Of a stretch of 64,000 bases of DNA, positions 51,849 through 60,598 are shown in pieces. Below the pieces are notes generated by a model. That model had not been told where the DNA came from and ran no database searches. It saw nothing but the letters and a program-made list of their open reading frames with translations. Positions within the stretch are counted from its first letter, which is position 1. Each line of letters starts with the position of its first letter. Source of the DNA: VRUE01 sp036524775 (GTDB lineage Bacteria > Actinomycetota > Thermoleophilia > Solirubrobacterales > 70-9); NCBI GenBank assembly GCA_036524775.1, contig DATDBO010000033.1:31427-95426 (forward strand). Reading direction: 5' to 3'. A program made the position numbers and the translations under genes.

Positions 51849-53972
51849 TTGAGCAGGCGAGGCCGAGTTGGATTCACCGCTGGGGCATTTTCCGCGTTGG
51901 TCGCGGGTTTGATGACTGCGCTGCAAGTTGGCGCGAGCGCTGCATCGCCTTGCGCGCAGCCGGGACCGGCCAACGCGCGGACGACGACGAGCGTCGACGG
52001 CACACGAGTGTCGGGAAGTGCTTGTGCGGATCGGATCGTTGTCACCTCTCCATTGGTACGCGAAGTCATTGGCGGTGAAGGCGACGACGTGATCTTCGCC
52101 AATCCCAACGTCGAGATAGTCGACGCAGGAGCGGGTGACGACGCGATCTATGGCGAACTGCCGGTGATCGAGACCGGGGTGATCCCGCCGCAGGACGCGG
52201 GAGTCCAGTATCAGCCTGTCCCCGAGGGAAGCGCACAGCGAGCGGGGTTCGCGACGGCGAGCATTACCCAGAAAGAATGCAAAGCCGGTGTGTCCTGCTA
52301 TGGCGGGGACGGTAGTCAGGAACTGATTGGCAGCTCCGGAAACGACCGGATCTTCGGTCAGCGCGGCAATGACATCCTCAAGGGTAACGCTGGCAACGAC
52401 GAGCTTTTTGGCGGGGTCGGGGATGAGTCGCTGATCTCGGGCGGGGCGGGCAACGACCTGCTTTCGGGGGGTCTCGGTACGGACACGGTCAACGGGAACC
52501 AGGAAAGCGACCTGACCCGCGGTGACGGCACGATCGACTCGATCGAAGACACTGGCGCCAGCGGTACCGATACCCTGAGCTTCGCGAGCGGAGTCACACC
52601 AGGCTTCCACGGTTCGGTGTCCGCCTCCGGTTTTCCGGCGGATGCCGACAGCGAGGAGCGGGGAGTCAGGCTCTATCTCGACGGCTCCAGCTGTGAAGGC
52701 CATCAGGCCTGCAACAACGACGCCCGCTACGGCGGTGGGTTGGACAGCATCGCGGTCGGCGGCTTCGAGAATGTCATAGGCACGCCGTTTTCCGACGACA
52801 TCGTCGGGTCCAGCGGCGCCAACCGGATCGATGGCGGCGGCGGGGCCGACGTCATCGACGGCATGGGGGGTGACGACGAAATCTACGGTGGGCCCGACGG
52901 CGACTTTATCCGCGGGGGCGAAGGCAGCGACACAGTCTTCGGTCAGGGCGGCACGAACAATTGTGCCGGTGATGTGGAGACACCGAACCAGTGCAGCGGA
53001 TCGAGTGAAAGCGTGGTCCAGCGGGACCGCAGCAAGATAAGCGTCGGCTTCATGGCCACCAGCGTGCCCGCGGCTTTGAGCTGGGTCCAGCTCTTTCTGA
53101 CGGGGAGCATTGGCACCGACCGTGTGAATGCGGCCTACAGCCTCGAAGGTGGGACTGGATACGTGACCTTCACGACCGAAGGGGAATCGGCGTCTTTCGA
53201 TACGAGCGGCGATGCCGCTTCGACCAACTGCGCCTACGAAGCCACGAAAGTCAAATGCACCCTGCCAAAGCCGCTCGACTCGATCACCCTTGCCGGAATG
53301 GACGGCAACGACCGGCTCGCCCTTTCCGGCTTCCCTGAGACGACGACTCCCGTGATGCTGGGGGGGGAAGGGGACGACGAAGTCCTCGGGGGAGGCAGCT
53401 CGGAGGACATGCTGGTGGACGGGAACGGGAACGGCAACGACGTTCTCAAAGCCTTCGGCTACGACGACGCCCTGATCAACAACGAGGGCCAAGACAACCT
53501 CCAGGGCGGCAACGGCAACGATCTCTTGCTCTCCGCCGTCAACTGCGAAGGAGATGTCCTTCAAGGGGCCGAATCCGGAAGCGGCGACGGCGCGGCCGTA
53601 AACAGCACGTCATGGGCGAAGCTCCCCGTCTCCGTCGGTGGAACGGGTGTCGTCGCGGACCTCGAAGCCGGTACCGCGGGCAACAAAGGAGGACCAGGCT
53701 GCACCTCGGGGGAAACCGGCCAACTCCTCAACATCGACGACCTCGAGGGCAGCACCGGTGTCGACAAGCTCTACGGGGATCCAGCCGACAACAACCTACT
53801 GGGCCGCCTCAGCGGCGACGAACTCTTCGGCCGCGCCGGCAACGACAACCTCGAATCGGCCGAAGACAAAGAATTTGACAACGTCGGCGGCGGGTCCGGA
53901 ACTGCTGATTCCTGCCGTTACGACCTCGGCATCGACACGGTCAATGGGTGTGAGAAAAAAACGGGCGTATAG
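51849..53972 (+). CDS. Secreted RTX-like calcium-binding repeat protein
   Basis: 707 residues from a TTG with a strong GGGGGAG ribosome-binding site. A signal peptide (RVGFTAGAFSALVAGLMTALQVGASA) is followed by groups of nonapeptide repeats of the GGxGxDxux type: IGGEGDDVIFA, AGAGDDAIYG, GSSGNDRIFGQRGNDILKGNAGNDELFGG, GGAGNDLLSGG, GGGGADVIDGMGGDDEIYGG, GGEGSDTVFGQ and QGGNGNDLLLSA. Such repeats bind Ca2+ outside the cell and form parallel beta-rolls. Between them are non-repeat segments with Cys pairs (SSCEGHQACNN, NCAGDVETPNQC). No protease, lipase or adhesin domain is seen, so it may be structural. It lies in the lower-GC island. Confidence 0.8.
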   Translation: MSRRGRVGFTAGAFSALVAGLMTALQVGASAASPCAQPGPANARTTTSVDGTRVSGSACADRIVVTSPLVREVIGGEGDDVIFANPNVEIVDAGAGDDAIYGELPVIETGVIPPQDAGVQYQPVPEGSAQRAGFATASITQKECKAGVSCYGGDGSQELIGSSGNDRIFGQRGNDILKGNAGNDELFGGVGDESLISGGAGNDLLSGGLGTDTVNGNQESDLTRGDGTIDSIEDTGASGTDTLSFASGVTPGFHGSVSASGFPADADSEERGVRLYLDGSSCEGHQACNNDARYGGGLDSIAVGGFENVIGTPFSDDIVGSSGANRIDGGGGADVIDGMGGDDEIYGGPDGDFIRGGEGSDTVFGQGGTNNCAGDVETPNQCSGSSESVVQRDRSKISVGFMATSVPAALSWVQLFLTGSIGTDRVNAAYSLEGGTGYVTFTTEGESASFDTSGDAASTNCAYEATKVKCTLPKPLDSITLAGMDGNDRLALSGFPETTTPVMLGGEGDDEVLGGGSSEDMLVDGNGNGNDVLKAFGYDDALINNEGQDNLQGGNGNDLLLSAVNCEGDVLQGAESGSGDGAAVNSTSWAKLPVSVGGTGVVADLEAGTAGNKGGPGCTSGETGQLLNIDDLEGSTGVDKLYGDPADNNLLGRLSGDELFGRAGNDNLESAEDKEFDNVGGGSGTADSCRYDLGIDTVNGCEKKTGV

Positions 53973-54065
53973 GCAGGGGGAGAGTCGAGTTCAGTCGGAG
54001 CTCACTCTCGTCGAGCGCAGCAGAAAATAAGAATGATCGTGAATCGATCGAACAAGGGGGCAAGG

Positions 54066-56039
54066 ATGACGAGCATGGACGCAGGGCGGGTTTGGAACTC
54101 CGGTGGTAAGGGGAGTTCACGAAGTCGGCACCCCCTGCGTCTGTTCCTCAGCGCCCTTCTGGCGAGCATGGCTCTCTGCTCTGCGGCTGTCCCCAATGCT
54201 TCGGCTCTATCGATTGGGCTCATGTCCGGCGGTGAGTCCTGGAAAGAAGAAAGCGCCTGGAACGTCATGCATCACTCCGGTATCTCGGTCTTCCGCGGGG
54301 GAATAAGCGCTGCGCAGTGGGGCACCGGAACGCAAAAAAACATTGAAGATATGTTCAAATGGACTGCGGAACGCGACATTGTTGTTCTCCCGTACCTGTA
54401 TGGAAGGCCAAGCGGTACGGATCGCTTTCTGCTGGAAGAAGATCCCGAGTGGGGCCAGTGGGAAGCTTTCCTGAAAGCTGTCGTTCAACGATTTGGCTAC
54501 AACGGTAGCTTCTGGTCGGAAAATCCCTCCATTCCATACCATCCCGTGGGGGCTTGGGAGATCTGGAACGAGCCCAACTTGGCCGCGAACAATCCGATCT
54601 TGGCGGGAGGAGTTGAAAAAGCCCAGCCCCAGAACTACGCAAAGTTCATGGTACGCAGCGCGCACAAGATTCGCGAAGCTCAGGGTGCATCCCCAACCCA
54701 GATCGTTACCGGTGGTCTCTATTCAAAGGCCGGTGCAAATGGAATGAGCGTCGCTGAATTCCTGCAGAAGATGAAGGATCTGGAGAAAGAACAGGGCTTT
54801 GCGGTTGGGTCGGCCTTCGATGCATTCTCTCTTCACCCATACTCGTTTGAGAAAGGTCTTTCCGGTGTTCAGACCTATGTCAACGAAGCACGCAGCAATC
54901 TGAGCACTCACTTCGGCAACAAGCAGCTCTGGATCACTGAGCTGGGATGGAATGTATCCCCCTGGGGAGATTCAGGCCATCAAGCGGTCAGTGAGTCACA
55001 GCAGGCGACGAATTTGACCGAAAGCTTCAACTGGATAAAGAGCGTCGCCAGCGAAAAGAACATCAATTTGCTCATCTGGTACTTCTTTCGCGACGTTTCA
55101 GCAAGCGAAGCCTGGGACTATCACGCTGGCTTGCGCCGGTCGGACGGCAGCTACCGTCCGGCCTGGGATGCATTCCAGGCCCAGACCGGTGCAACTCCGT
55201 ACCCTGACCCAAATCCATACAGCTGGCACAGCGAGAACATCGGCGGTTATTCGACCTCAGACCCAGACGCACTCACGGCAGGCCAAGGCCACATTGAGGT
55301 GTTTGCACGGGGAAGCGATGGTGCGCTGTGGACGCGGAGCTACGACAACTTCAAATGGAACAGCTGGTCGAGCGTCGCCAGCTCGATAGTCGGTGGCCCC
55401 GGCGCGACGTGGGGAGGTGGCAAGGCCACGGCGATCGCCCGCCTGACTAACGCCACCGTGCACAGCTGGTGGTGGGACGGGTCCTGGCTCGGCTACAACC
55501 TCGGCGGCAACAACACGTCCGACCCCGATCTCTCCTCGTGGGGCACGACCCGCATGGACATGTTTGTCAGGGGGTCCGACAATGCCCTCTGGCACAGGCC
55601 GTGGAACAGCGGCACCTGGGGCAGCTGGGAGAGCCTGGGCGGAACCCTCGCCTCCGGGCCCGCGGCGGTGTCGTGGGGCGCCAATAGGATCGACGTGGTC
55701 ACCCTCAACAGCGACGCGAACAAAACCCTGAGCCATCGCTGGTATGACGGGACCTGGCATTGCTGTACGAATCTCGGCGGAGTCAACACGTCCGACCCCG
55801 ACATCACGGCAACGGCCCCCGGTCACCTGGTCGTGGCCGTGAGGGGATCCGACTTCGCCTTGTGGATCAGGCAGTACGATGTGAGCACCGGCTGGGGCGG
55901 CTGGGAAAAAATCGGCGGAAGCCTCTCGTCCGGTCCAACGGCGGTGGCGTGGAGTAAAGACTACCGGTTGGACCTGTTCGCTCAGGACAACAACCACGCT
56001 CTGAGTCATTGGTGGTGGGGGCCGAGCGCGCCGCATTGA
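54066..56039 (+). CDS. Secreted clan-A glycosidase with C-terminal PLL-like lectin propeller (paralogue 2)
   Basis: 657 residues from the ATG at 54066 (AAGGGGG about 7 nt upstream; an ATG at 54033 is possible). A signal peptide (LRLFLSALLASMALCSAAVPNASA) is followed by a TIM-barrel glycosidase with acid/base Glu169 in IWNEPN, FSLHPYSF, and nucleophile Glu292 in WITELGWN. After about 370, tectonin/PLL-like blades repeat: TSDPD..., FARGSDGALWTRSYD, FVRGSDNALWHRPWN, AVRGSDFALWIRQYD, each followed by GWGGWE-like Trp-rich turns and LSHWWW ends. Such propellers bind fucose or other sugars. It is the only one of the four paralogues with this lectin and has markedly lower GC. Confidence 0.85.
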   Translation: MTSMDAGRVWNSGGKGSSRSRHPLRLFLSALLASMALCSAAVPNASALSIGLMSGGESWKEESAWNVMHHSGISVFRGGISAAQWGTGTQKNIEDMFKWTAERDIVVLPYLYGRPSGTDRFLLEEDPEWGQWEAFLKAVVQRFGYNGSFWSENPSIPYHPVGAWEIWNEPNLAANNPILAGGVEKAQPQNYAKFMVRSAHKIREAQGASPTQIVTGGLYSKAGANGMSVAEFLQKMKDLEKEQGFAVGSAFDAFSLHPYSFEKGLSGVQTYVNEARSNLSTHFGNKQLWITELGWNVSPWGDSGHQAVSESQQATNLTESFNWIKSVASEKNINLLIWYFFRDVSASEAWDYHAGLRRSDGSYRPAWDAFQAQTGATPYPDPNPYSWHSENIGGYSTSDPDALTAGQGHIEVFARGSDGALWTRSYDNFKWNSWSSVASSIVGGPGATWGGGKATAIARLTNATVHSWWWDGSWLGYNLGGNNTSDPDLSSWGTTRMDMFVRGSDNALWHRPWNSGTWGSWESLGGTLASGPAAVSWGANRIDVVTLNSDANKTLSHRWYDGTWHCCTNLGGVNTSDPDITATAPGHLVVAVRGSDFALWIRQYDVSTGWGGWEKIGGSLSSGPTAVAWSKDYRLDLFAQDNNHALSHWWWGPSAPH

Positions 56040-56040
56040 A

Positions 56041-56065
56041 GCAACCCAATCGCAGCGCGGGTTGC
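56041..56065 (+). terminator. Weak hairpin after the glycosidase-lectin gene
   Basis: gcaaccc (56041-56047) and gggttgc (56059-56065) pair around an 11-nt loop, starting 2 nt after the stop. The large loop and lack of U-tract make this tentative. Confidence 0.3.
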
Positions 56066-56147
56066 GCGTAGGCAAGTAGTAATGAGTCAAGGCGGATTAA
56101 GATGACCCGCGAAGAAGTCAACCGCCCCCTTGACACGGGCGCCCATC

Positions 56148-57053
56148 TCAGGTCGATCCCCTAATCTGGCCAACTGCGGTGATTGCGAGGCTTGTGGCGA
56201 GTTTGGCTGCAATCCCGGCGTACACTGCGACGTTGACGACTAGGTTGTGCTTTGCAGCCTCGAAGCGACGGTAGAAGCGGGCCATGCCGCGGTGGAAGGC
56301 GATCTCCTGCCTCGCCGCGCGGCGGGCGCCGCTGGAGCCGCCCTTGACGTGCAGAGCGGTCCCCGCTGGCTCGTAGAAGACCTTCCAGCCGACGTCCCAG
56401 AAGCGCCGGCACCAGTCGAGGTCCTCCATGTAGAGCCAATAGCCCTCGTCGAGCAGGCCGACCTCGCGCACGGCCTCGGTACGGCAGAGCATGAAGGCGC
56501 CGTTGACCGCGTCGACCTCGCCCGGCTCGTCCTCGTCGAGGTCGGTCGCCCTGTACTGGCTGAGGGTGGCGGAGGCCCCGTTGGCCCGGCCGATCCCGGT
56601 GAAGTGGGCGAGGGCGCCGAGCGGGGTCGGGAAGGAGCGTTTGCAGGCGTGGTCGAGCTCGCCCGACTCGGTGACCAGCTTGACCCCGACCATGCCGATC
56701 CCCTCCTCGCTCCAGAGCCGCGCCAGCGCCGCGTCGAGCGTCCCCGTGTAGACCTCGGTGTCGGGGTTGAGCAGCAACACGGCGCGGGCCTCGCTCTCGC
56801 GCAGGACGACGTTGTTGGCGGCGGAGAAGCCGATGTTGTCGCGGCGCAGAAGGCGCACCTCCGGGAACTCGCGGGCGACCATCTCGGGAGTCGAGTCGGG
56901 GCTGCCGCTGTCGACCACCGTAACCCGCATCTCGCCCTCGGGTGGGTGCTCGCGCAGCGAGCGCAGGCAGTTGCGCAGCAGCGCTTCGGCGCCGTGGCTG
57001 ACGACGACCACCTCGAGCCCGATCCCCGCTCCGGTGTTCTTTTTCTCCGTCAT
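56148..57053 (-). CDS. GT2 glycosyltransferase (rhamnosyltransferase-like)
   Basis: A 301-residue protein: LEVVVVSHGAEALLRNCLRSL, VTVVDSGSPDSTPEMV, RRDNIGFSAANNVVLRES, LLNPDTEVYTGTL, VDAVNGAFMLCRTEAVREVGLLDEGYWLYMEDLDWCRRFWDVGW, and a C-terminal amphipathic/membrane stretch (VNVAVYAGIAAKLATSLAITAVG). This is the WbbL-like rhamnosyltransferase family. It lies downstream of the initiating sugar transferase gene on the same strand with a 25-bp gap. Normal high GC returns here after the island. Confidence 0.85.
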   Translation of the reverse strand: MTEKKNTGAGIGLEVVVVSHGAEALLRNCLRSLREHPPEGEMRVTVVDSGSPDSTPEMVAREFPEVRLLRRDNIGFSAANNVVLRESEARAVLLLNPDTEVYTGTLDAALARLWSEEGIGMVGVKLVTESGELDHACKRSFPTPLGALAHFTGIGRANGASATLSQYRATDLDEDEPGEVDAVNGAFMLCRTEAVREVGLLDEGYWLYMEDLDWCRRFWDVGWKVFYEPAGTALHVKGGSSGARRAARQEIAFHRGMARFYRRFEAAKHNLVVNVAVYAGIAAKLATSLAITAVGQIRGST

Positions 57054-57078
57054 CTGCGGATAAGGAACAGCGGAAGGC

Positions 57079-58581
57079 TCAGTAGGCGCCGTCGCCGCGG
57101 ACGATCGCGGCGGGCGTGCGCAGCAGGATCGCCAGGTCGCTCGCGACCGAGATGTTGTCGAGGTAGTCGCGCTCCATCGCGAGGCGCTCCTCGAAGGTGA
57201 GGTCGGCGCGGCCGTAGACCTGCATCGGCCCGGTCATCCCGGGCTTGACCCCCAACCGCAGGCGCTGGCGCTCGTCGTAGAGGGCGACCACCGCCTCCTC
57301 CTCGGGCCGCGGCCCGACCAGCGACATGTCGCCGCGGACGACGTTGATGAACTGGGGCAGCTCGTCGAAGCTGTAGCGGCGCAGCATGCGGCCGGCGCGG
57401 GTGATGCGCGGGTCGTCGGCGATCTTGAATGCCGGCTCGTCGAGCTTCTCCAGGTCGACCAGTTCGCGCAGCTGCTCCTCGGCCCCCTTGACCATCGTGC
57501 GGAACTTGAAGACGGTGAAGGGCACGCTGTCCTTGCCGACGCGGCGCTGGCGGAAGAGGACCGGCCGGCCGGAGTCGAGCAGGATCAGGAGGGAGATCGC
57601 CGCCAGCAGCGGCGCAAGCAGGAGGAGCATGGCGCCGCCGCCGAACAGGTCCATGCTGCGCTTCAGGGCAACGGTCGAGCGCGGCGGGTCGGAGAAGCGG
57701 AAGTCGAGCACGGGCAGCTCGGCCAGCCGGTTGAGCTCGATCCCCGGGCCGAGCAGGCCAAAGTGCTGGGGGAGAAAGGTGAGGGACAGGCCGGCGGCCT
57801 TGCACTGCTCGATCAGCCGCTCAGCCGCGGGCTCGCTCATCTCCTGCTCGGTCACGATCACCCGCTCGACCTCGTGCTCGCGCGCGATGGTGGAGATGTC
57901 GGCGATCGTGCCGAGGCACGGCAGGCCCGGCCCCCCGCCGGCGTTCTCGCCGCGCGGGGAGAGGTAGCCGACGAGGTGCAGGCGGGTCTCGGGGTGGGTG
58001 GCCACGCGACGGGCGACGATGGCGACGGCGGCCGCCGGACCGACGACGACACCCACCGCGGACCCGGCCAGCAAATGCCAGAAGAAGCGCAGCAGCGAGC
58101 GCGAGGCGAAGGCGCCGACGAAGGCGCCGACGCCGACGGCGATCGCGCCGGCCGCCGCCAGCGGTCCGGCCGGGCTGAGTGCCAGCAGCCCGTCGAGGGC
58201 GAGCGTGCCCAAGGCCGCCGCCGAGATCAGGCTGGAGATCTCGTCGAGGGTGCTGTGGCGGATCCGGCGGTGGTCGTTGTCGTAGAGGCCGTGCAGCTTC
58301 AGCACCAGGATCCAGACCGGGCTGAACATTGCCGCCCAGAAGAGCGTGCCGACGTCGGTTTCCGAGCTGGCCGCGGTGACGACGCAGAGCGTGGCCACCA
58401 GGGCCAGCCAGTCGCCGCTCGCCAACATGCGTCGCAGCAGCGCACCGCGCCGGCGTGCGCCGCGTGCGCCGGCCAATCCGAGCCGGGTCGCGGCACCGGT
58501 CCGACCGCCCCGCGGGTCAGGTCCCGCCGGCGGTGCCGGCAAGTCCTTGCGAGTTGCGGTCTCCTGCGCCTTGCTCGTCAT
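57079..58581 (-). CDS. WbaP/WcaJ-type initiating polyprenyl-phosphate sugar phosphotransferase
   Basis: A 500-residue protein: a cytosolic Ala/Arg-rich start, four N-terminal membrane spans (about 60-170), a Rossmann-like CoA-binding-type domain (LVGYLSPRGENA, LGTIADI, VERVIVTEQEMSEPAAERLI), then the bacterial sugar transferase domain (about 305-500). That domain reads STVALKRSMDLFGGGAMLLL, GRPVLFRQRRVGKDSVPFTVFKFRTMV, RRYSFDELPQFINVVRGDMSLVGPRPE and GVKPGMTGPMQVYGR. It transfers a hexose-1-phosphate to undecaprenyl-phosphate and so starts the polymer. Whether the sugar is glucose or galactose cannot be read. Downstream of and co-oriented with the ligase-like gene. Confidence 0.92.
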   Translation of the reverse strand: MTSKAQETATRKDLPAPPAGPDPRGGRTGAATRLGLAGARGARRRGALLRRMLASGDWLALVATLCVVTAASSETDVGTLFWAAMFSPVWILVLKLHGLYDNDHRRIRHSTLDEISSLISAAALGTLALDGLLALSPAGPLAAAGAIAVGVGAFVGAFASRSLLRFFWHLLAGSAVGVVVGPAAAVAIVARRVATHPETRLHLVGYLSPRGENAGGGPGLPCLGTIADISTIAREHEVERVIVTEQEMSEPAAERLIEQCKAAGLSLTFLPQHFGLLGPGIELNRLAELPVLDFRFSDPPRSTVALKRSMDLFGGGAMLLLLAPLLAAISLLILLDSGRPVLFRQRRVGKDSVPFTVFKFRTMVKGAEEQLRELVDLEKLDEPAFKIADDPRITRAGRMLRRYSFDELPQFINVVRGDMSLVGPRPEEEAVVALYDERQRLRLGVKPGMTGPMQVYGRADLTFEERLAMERDYLDNISVASDLAILLRTPAAIVRGDGAY

Positions 58582-58588
58582 CGCGGGA

Positions 58589-60598
58589 TCACCCACAGTC
58601 CGGTCTGCCGCGGAGGCACTGCTCCAGCGGATTGAGTCGGCGGGCCTGTTCCAGATCGGATTCCGCGGCGGCCCGGTCGCCCGCCTCTTCCTCGACTCTA
58701 GAGCGTAGGTAGTAGAGCTGCCAGTTCCGGTCCTCGCGGTCGATCGCTTGCGTGTAGTGTTCGATTGCCGCCGGGTAGTCGCCCTGGGCCTCGGCGAGCA
58801 GGCCGAGCTGGACGTAAGGCGAGGCGGCGAAGGGCTCGATCGAGCGCGCGGTTTCCGCGTGGCCGACGGCGGAGGCGTAGTTGCCGGCGGCGGCCGCATC
58901 TTGGCCGGCGTCGATCTCGCGCTCGACCAGGAGTGGGCCGATCAGGGCGATCGCCGCGATCCAGGCCACGGCGAGGCCCGCAACGGCGAGGCCGAAGCGC
59001 TGCCCCTCGCCCTCGGCAGCGTCGAGGCTCGGGCCGGCCAGCTGGCGGCAGCGGGCGGCCACCAGCACGCCGGCGGCGAGGAAGAAGACGGCGCCGAGGG
59101 CGGCGATCTCCCAGAACCAGTCGAAGGCGGCTACGACGGCGAAGGCGAGGATCACAGCGAAGAGCGCCGCGTAGCGCTCTCGCTGCCTGTGGGCGGCGGC
59201 CCGCCAGGCTGAGAAACCGGTCCACAGCAGCACTCCGACGAGGGCGAGGACGAGCAGCCCCCCGACGGCGCCCAGCTCGGCGAATGCCTCCAGGTAGAGC
59301 GAGTGGGCGTCGTGTACCGGGTGGGCGATCGAGCGGTGCTGCTCCCAGGCGAACTCATAGGTGCCCGCCCCGCCGCCGACGATCGGCTTTTCGCCGAAGG
59401 CGTCGATCGCGACGCGGTAGAAGTCGTGACGGCCGGCGCTGCTGAAGTCGGAGAAGTGCTGCTCGGGCTGGTTGGGGAACTGGACGTCCGAGCTGGAGAA
59501 CTGGTCCCAGGCGCGACCGCCGATCGCGACCGCTACACCGATCGCGATCACCGCGCTGGCTGCGGCGAGGCCCCGGAGGAGCGCCGAATTGCGCGAGAGC
59601 TCCACGGCCCGCCCGGTCAGCTCGCCGCCGCGTTGCTCGGCCCAGCGCAGGGCCGCGACCAGGCCCAGGGTGAGAACGGTGCCGGCGAGCAGGACGAGCA
59701 GCACCGTCGCGCCCTGGTCGACGGTCGCCTGGCCGGCCAGGTTGTCGGCGATTCCCCGGCGCGACTGCACCGCGAGGATCGCCGGCAGGGCCCCGAGCGC
59801 CGCTGCGCCGAGCGTGCCCAGCAGCCACAGGCGGTCGCGCGAGAGGGCGATCAGGCAGCCCGCCGAGACGACCAGCGCGAGCAGTCCGCCGCGCGAGTAG
59901 GTGAAGTAGAGGGCGAGCAGCAGCGCCGGGAGCAGGGCGACGGAGAGCAGGCGCAGGGCGCTCGACAGCGCCGCCCGAGTGGACCAAAGCACGAGGCCGA
60001 CACCCATTCCGAAGACCGCTCCGTTGGCGTTCCAGTAGCCCAGCGGATAGCGCAGGCGCGGGCCGCTGCCCAGCGCGTCGCCGAACTCGAGCACGTGCGG
60101 CAGCAGGCGCGTGCCGAGGCCCAGCAGGGCTACTGCCCCCACGGCGATCGTCAGGCCTTCAGCGAAACGTTGGCGCCTTTGGTCGGTTTGGGCGATGAGG
60201 AATGCGGCTAGGAAGAAGCCGAGATAGGCCAGGATCCTGTCCGCCTCGATCACGCTCAGCTCAACTGAGCCCGACCAGAGGGACGAAATTGCAGAAAGCA
60301 GGAAAAGACAGCCGATCAGCCCGACGGCCCAGTAGAAGGGCCTGGCCAGAGCGACCCGGGACGCGGCGCCGAGCAGGATCAGGGCAACGATCACCAGCCA
60401 CGTCGCCAGGCCGGCGATGTGACGGGAGCCGAGCTCGTAGCCCCCACCGGCGAGCGCCAGAGCCACGATCAGGGCAACTGGAGCGAATAGCGCCGCGCTT
60501 TCCTCTAACCTTGCGCGCCATGTTTGGGACGCGCCAAGACTCGGTTCCTGCTCCGGTCCGCTGGATGCTCGCTCTGTCAACGCTTGCTCTGGTCGCAT
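58589..60598 (-). CDS. O-antigen ligase/Wzy-like membrane protein with TPR-like tail
   Basis: A 669-residue protein with about 11-12 membrane spans. A large external loop (about 350-410, SSSDVQFPNQPEQHFSDFSSAGRHDFYRVAIDAFGEKPIVGGGAGTYEF followed by HPVHDAHSLYLEAFAELG) is the conserved O-antigen ligase/polymerase signature with catalytic-type His residues. Residues about 565-650 form TPR-like helices (AAAGNYASAVGHAETA, PYVQLGLLAEAQGDYPAAIEHY) that may bind partners. It could polymerise or ligate the polymer to a carrier. The ATG at 60598 makes the gene overlap the divergent small gene by 79 bp; an in-frame TTG at 60580 still overlaps. Confidence 0.8.
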   Translation of the reverse strand: MRPEQALTERASSGPEQEPSLGASQTWRARLEESAALFAPVALIVALALAGGGYELGSRHIAGLATWLVIVALILLGAASRVALARPFYWAVGLIGCLFLLSAISSLWSGSVELSVIEADRILAYLGFFLAAFLIAQTDQRRQRFAEGLTIAVGAVALLGLGTRLLPHVLEFGDALGSGPRLRYPLGYWNANGAVFGMGVGLVLWSTRAALSSALRLLSVALLPALLLALYFTYSRGGLLALVVSAGCLIALSRDRLWLLGTLGAAALGALPAILAVQSRRGIADNLAGQATVDQGATVLLVLLAGTVLTLGLVAALRWAEQRGGELTGRAVELSRNSALLRGLAAASAVIAIGVAVAIGGRAWDQFSSSDVQFPNQPEQHFSDFSSAGRHDFYRVAIDAFGEKPIVGGGAGTYEFAWEQHRSIAHPVHDAHSLYLEAFAELGAVGGLLVLALVGVLLWTGFSAWRAAAHRQRERYAALFAVILAFAVVAAFDWFWEIAALGAVFFLAAGVLVAARCRQLAGPSLDAAEGEGQRFGLAVAGLAVAWIAAIALIGPLLVEREIDAGQDAAAAGNYASAVGHAETARSIEPFAASPYVQLGLLAEAQGDYPAAIEHYTQAIDREDRNWQLYYLRSRVEEEAGDRAAAESDLEQARRLNPLEQCLRGRPDCG

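Noticed and set aside
52300..53900. CRISPR-like or satellite repeats
   Set aside because: The repetition is at protein level (RTX nonapeptides) with variable DNA; there are no regular direct repeats with spacers.
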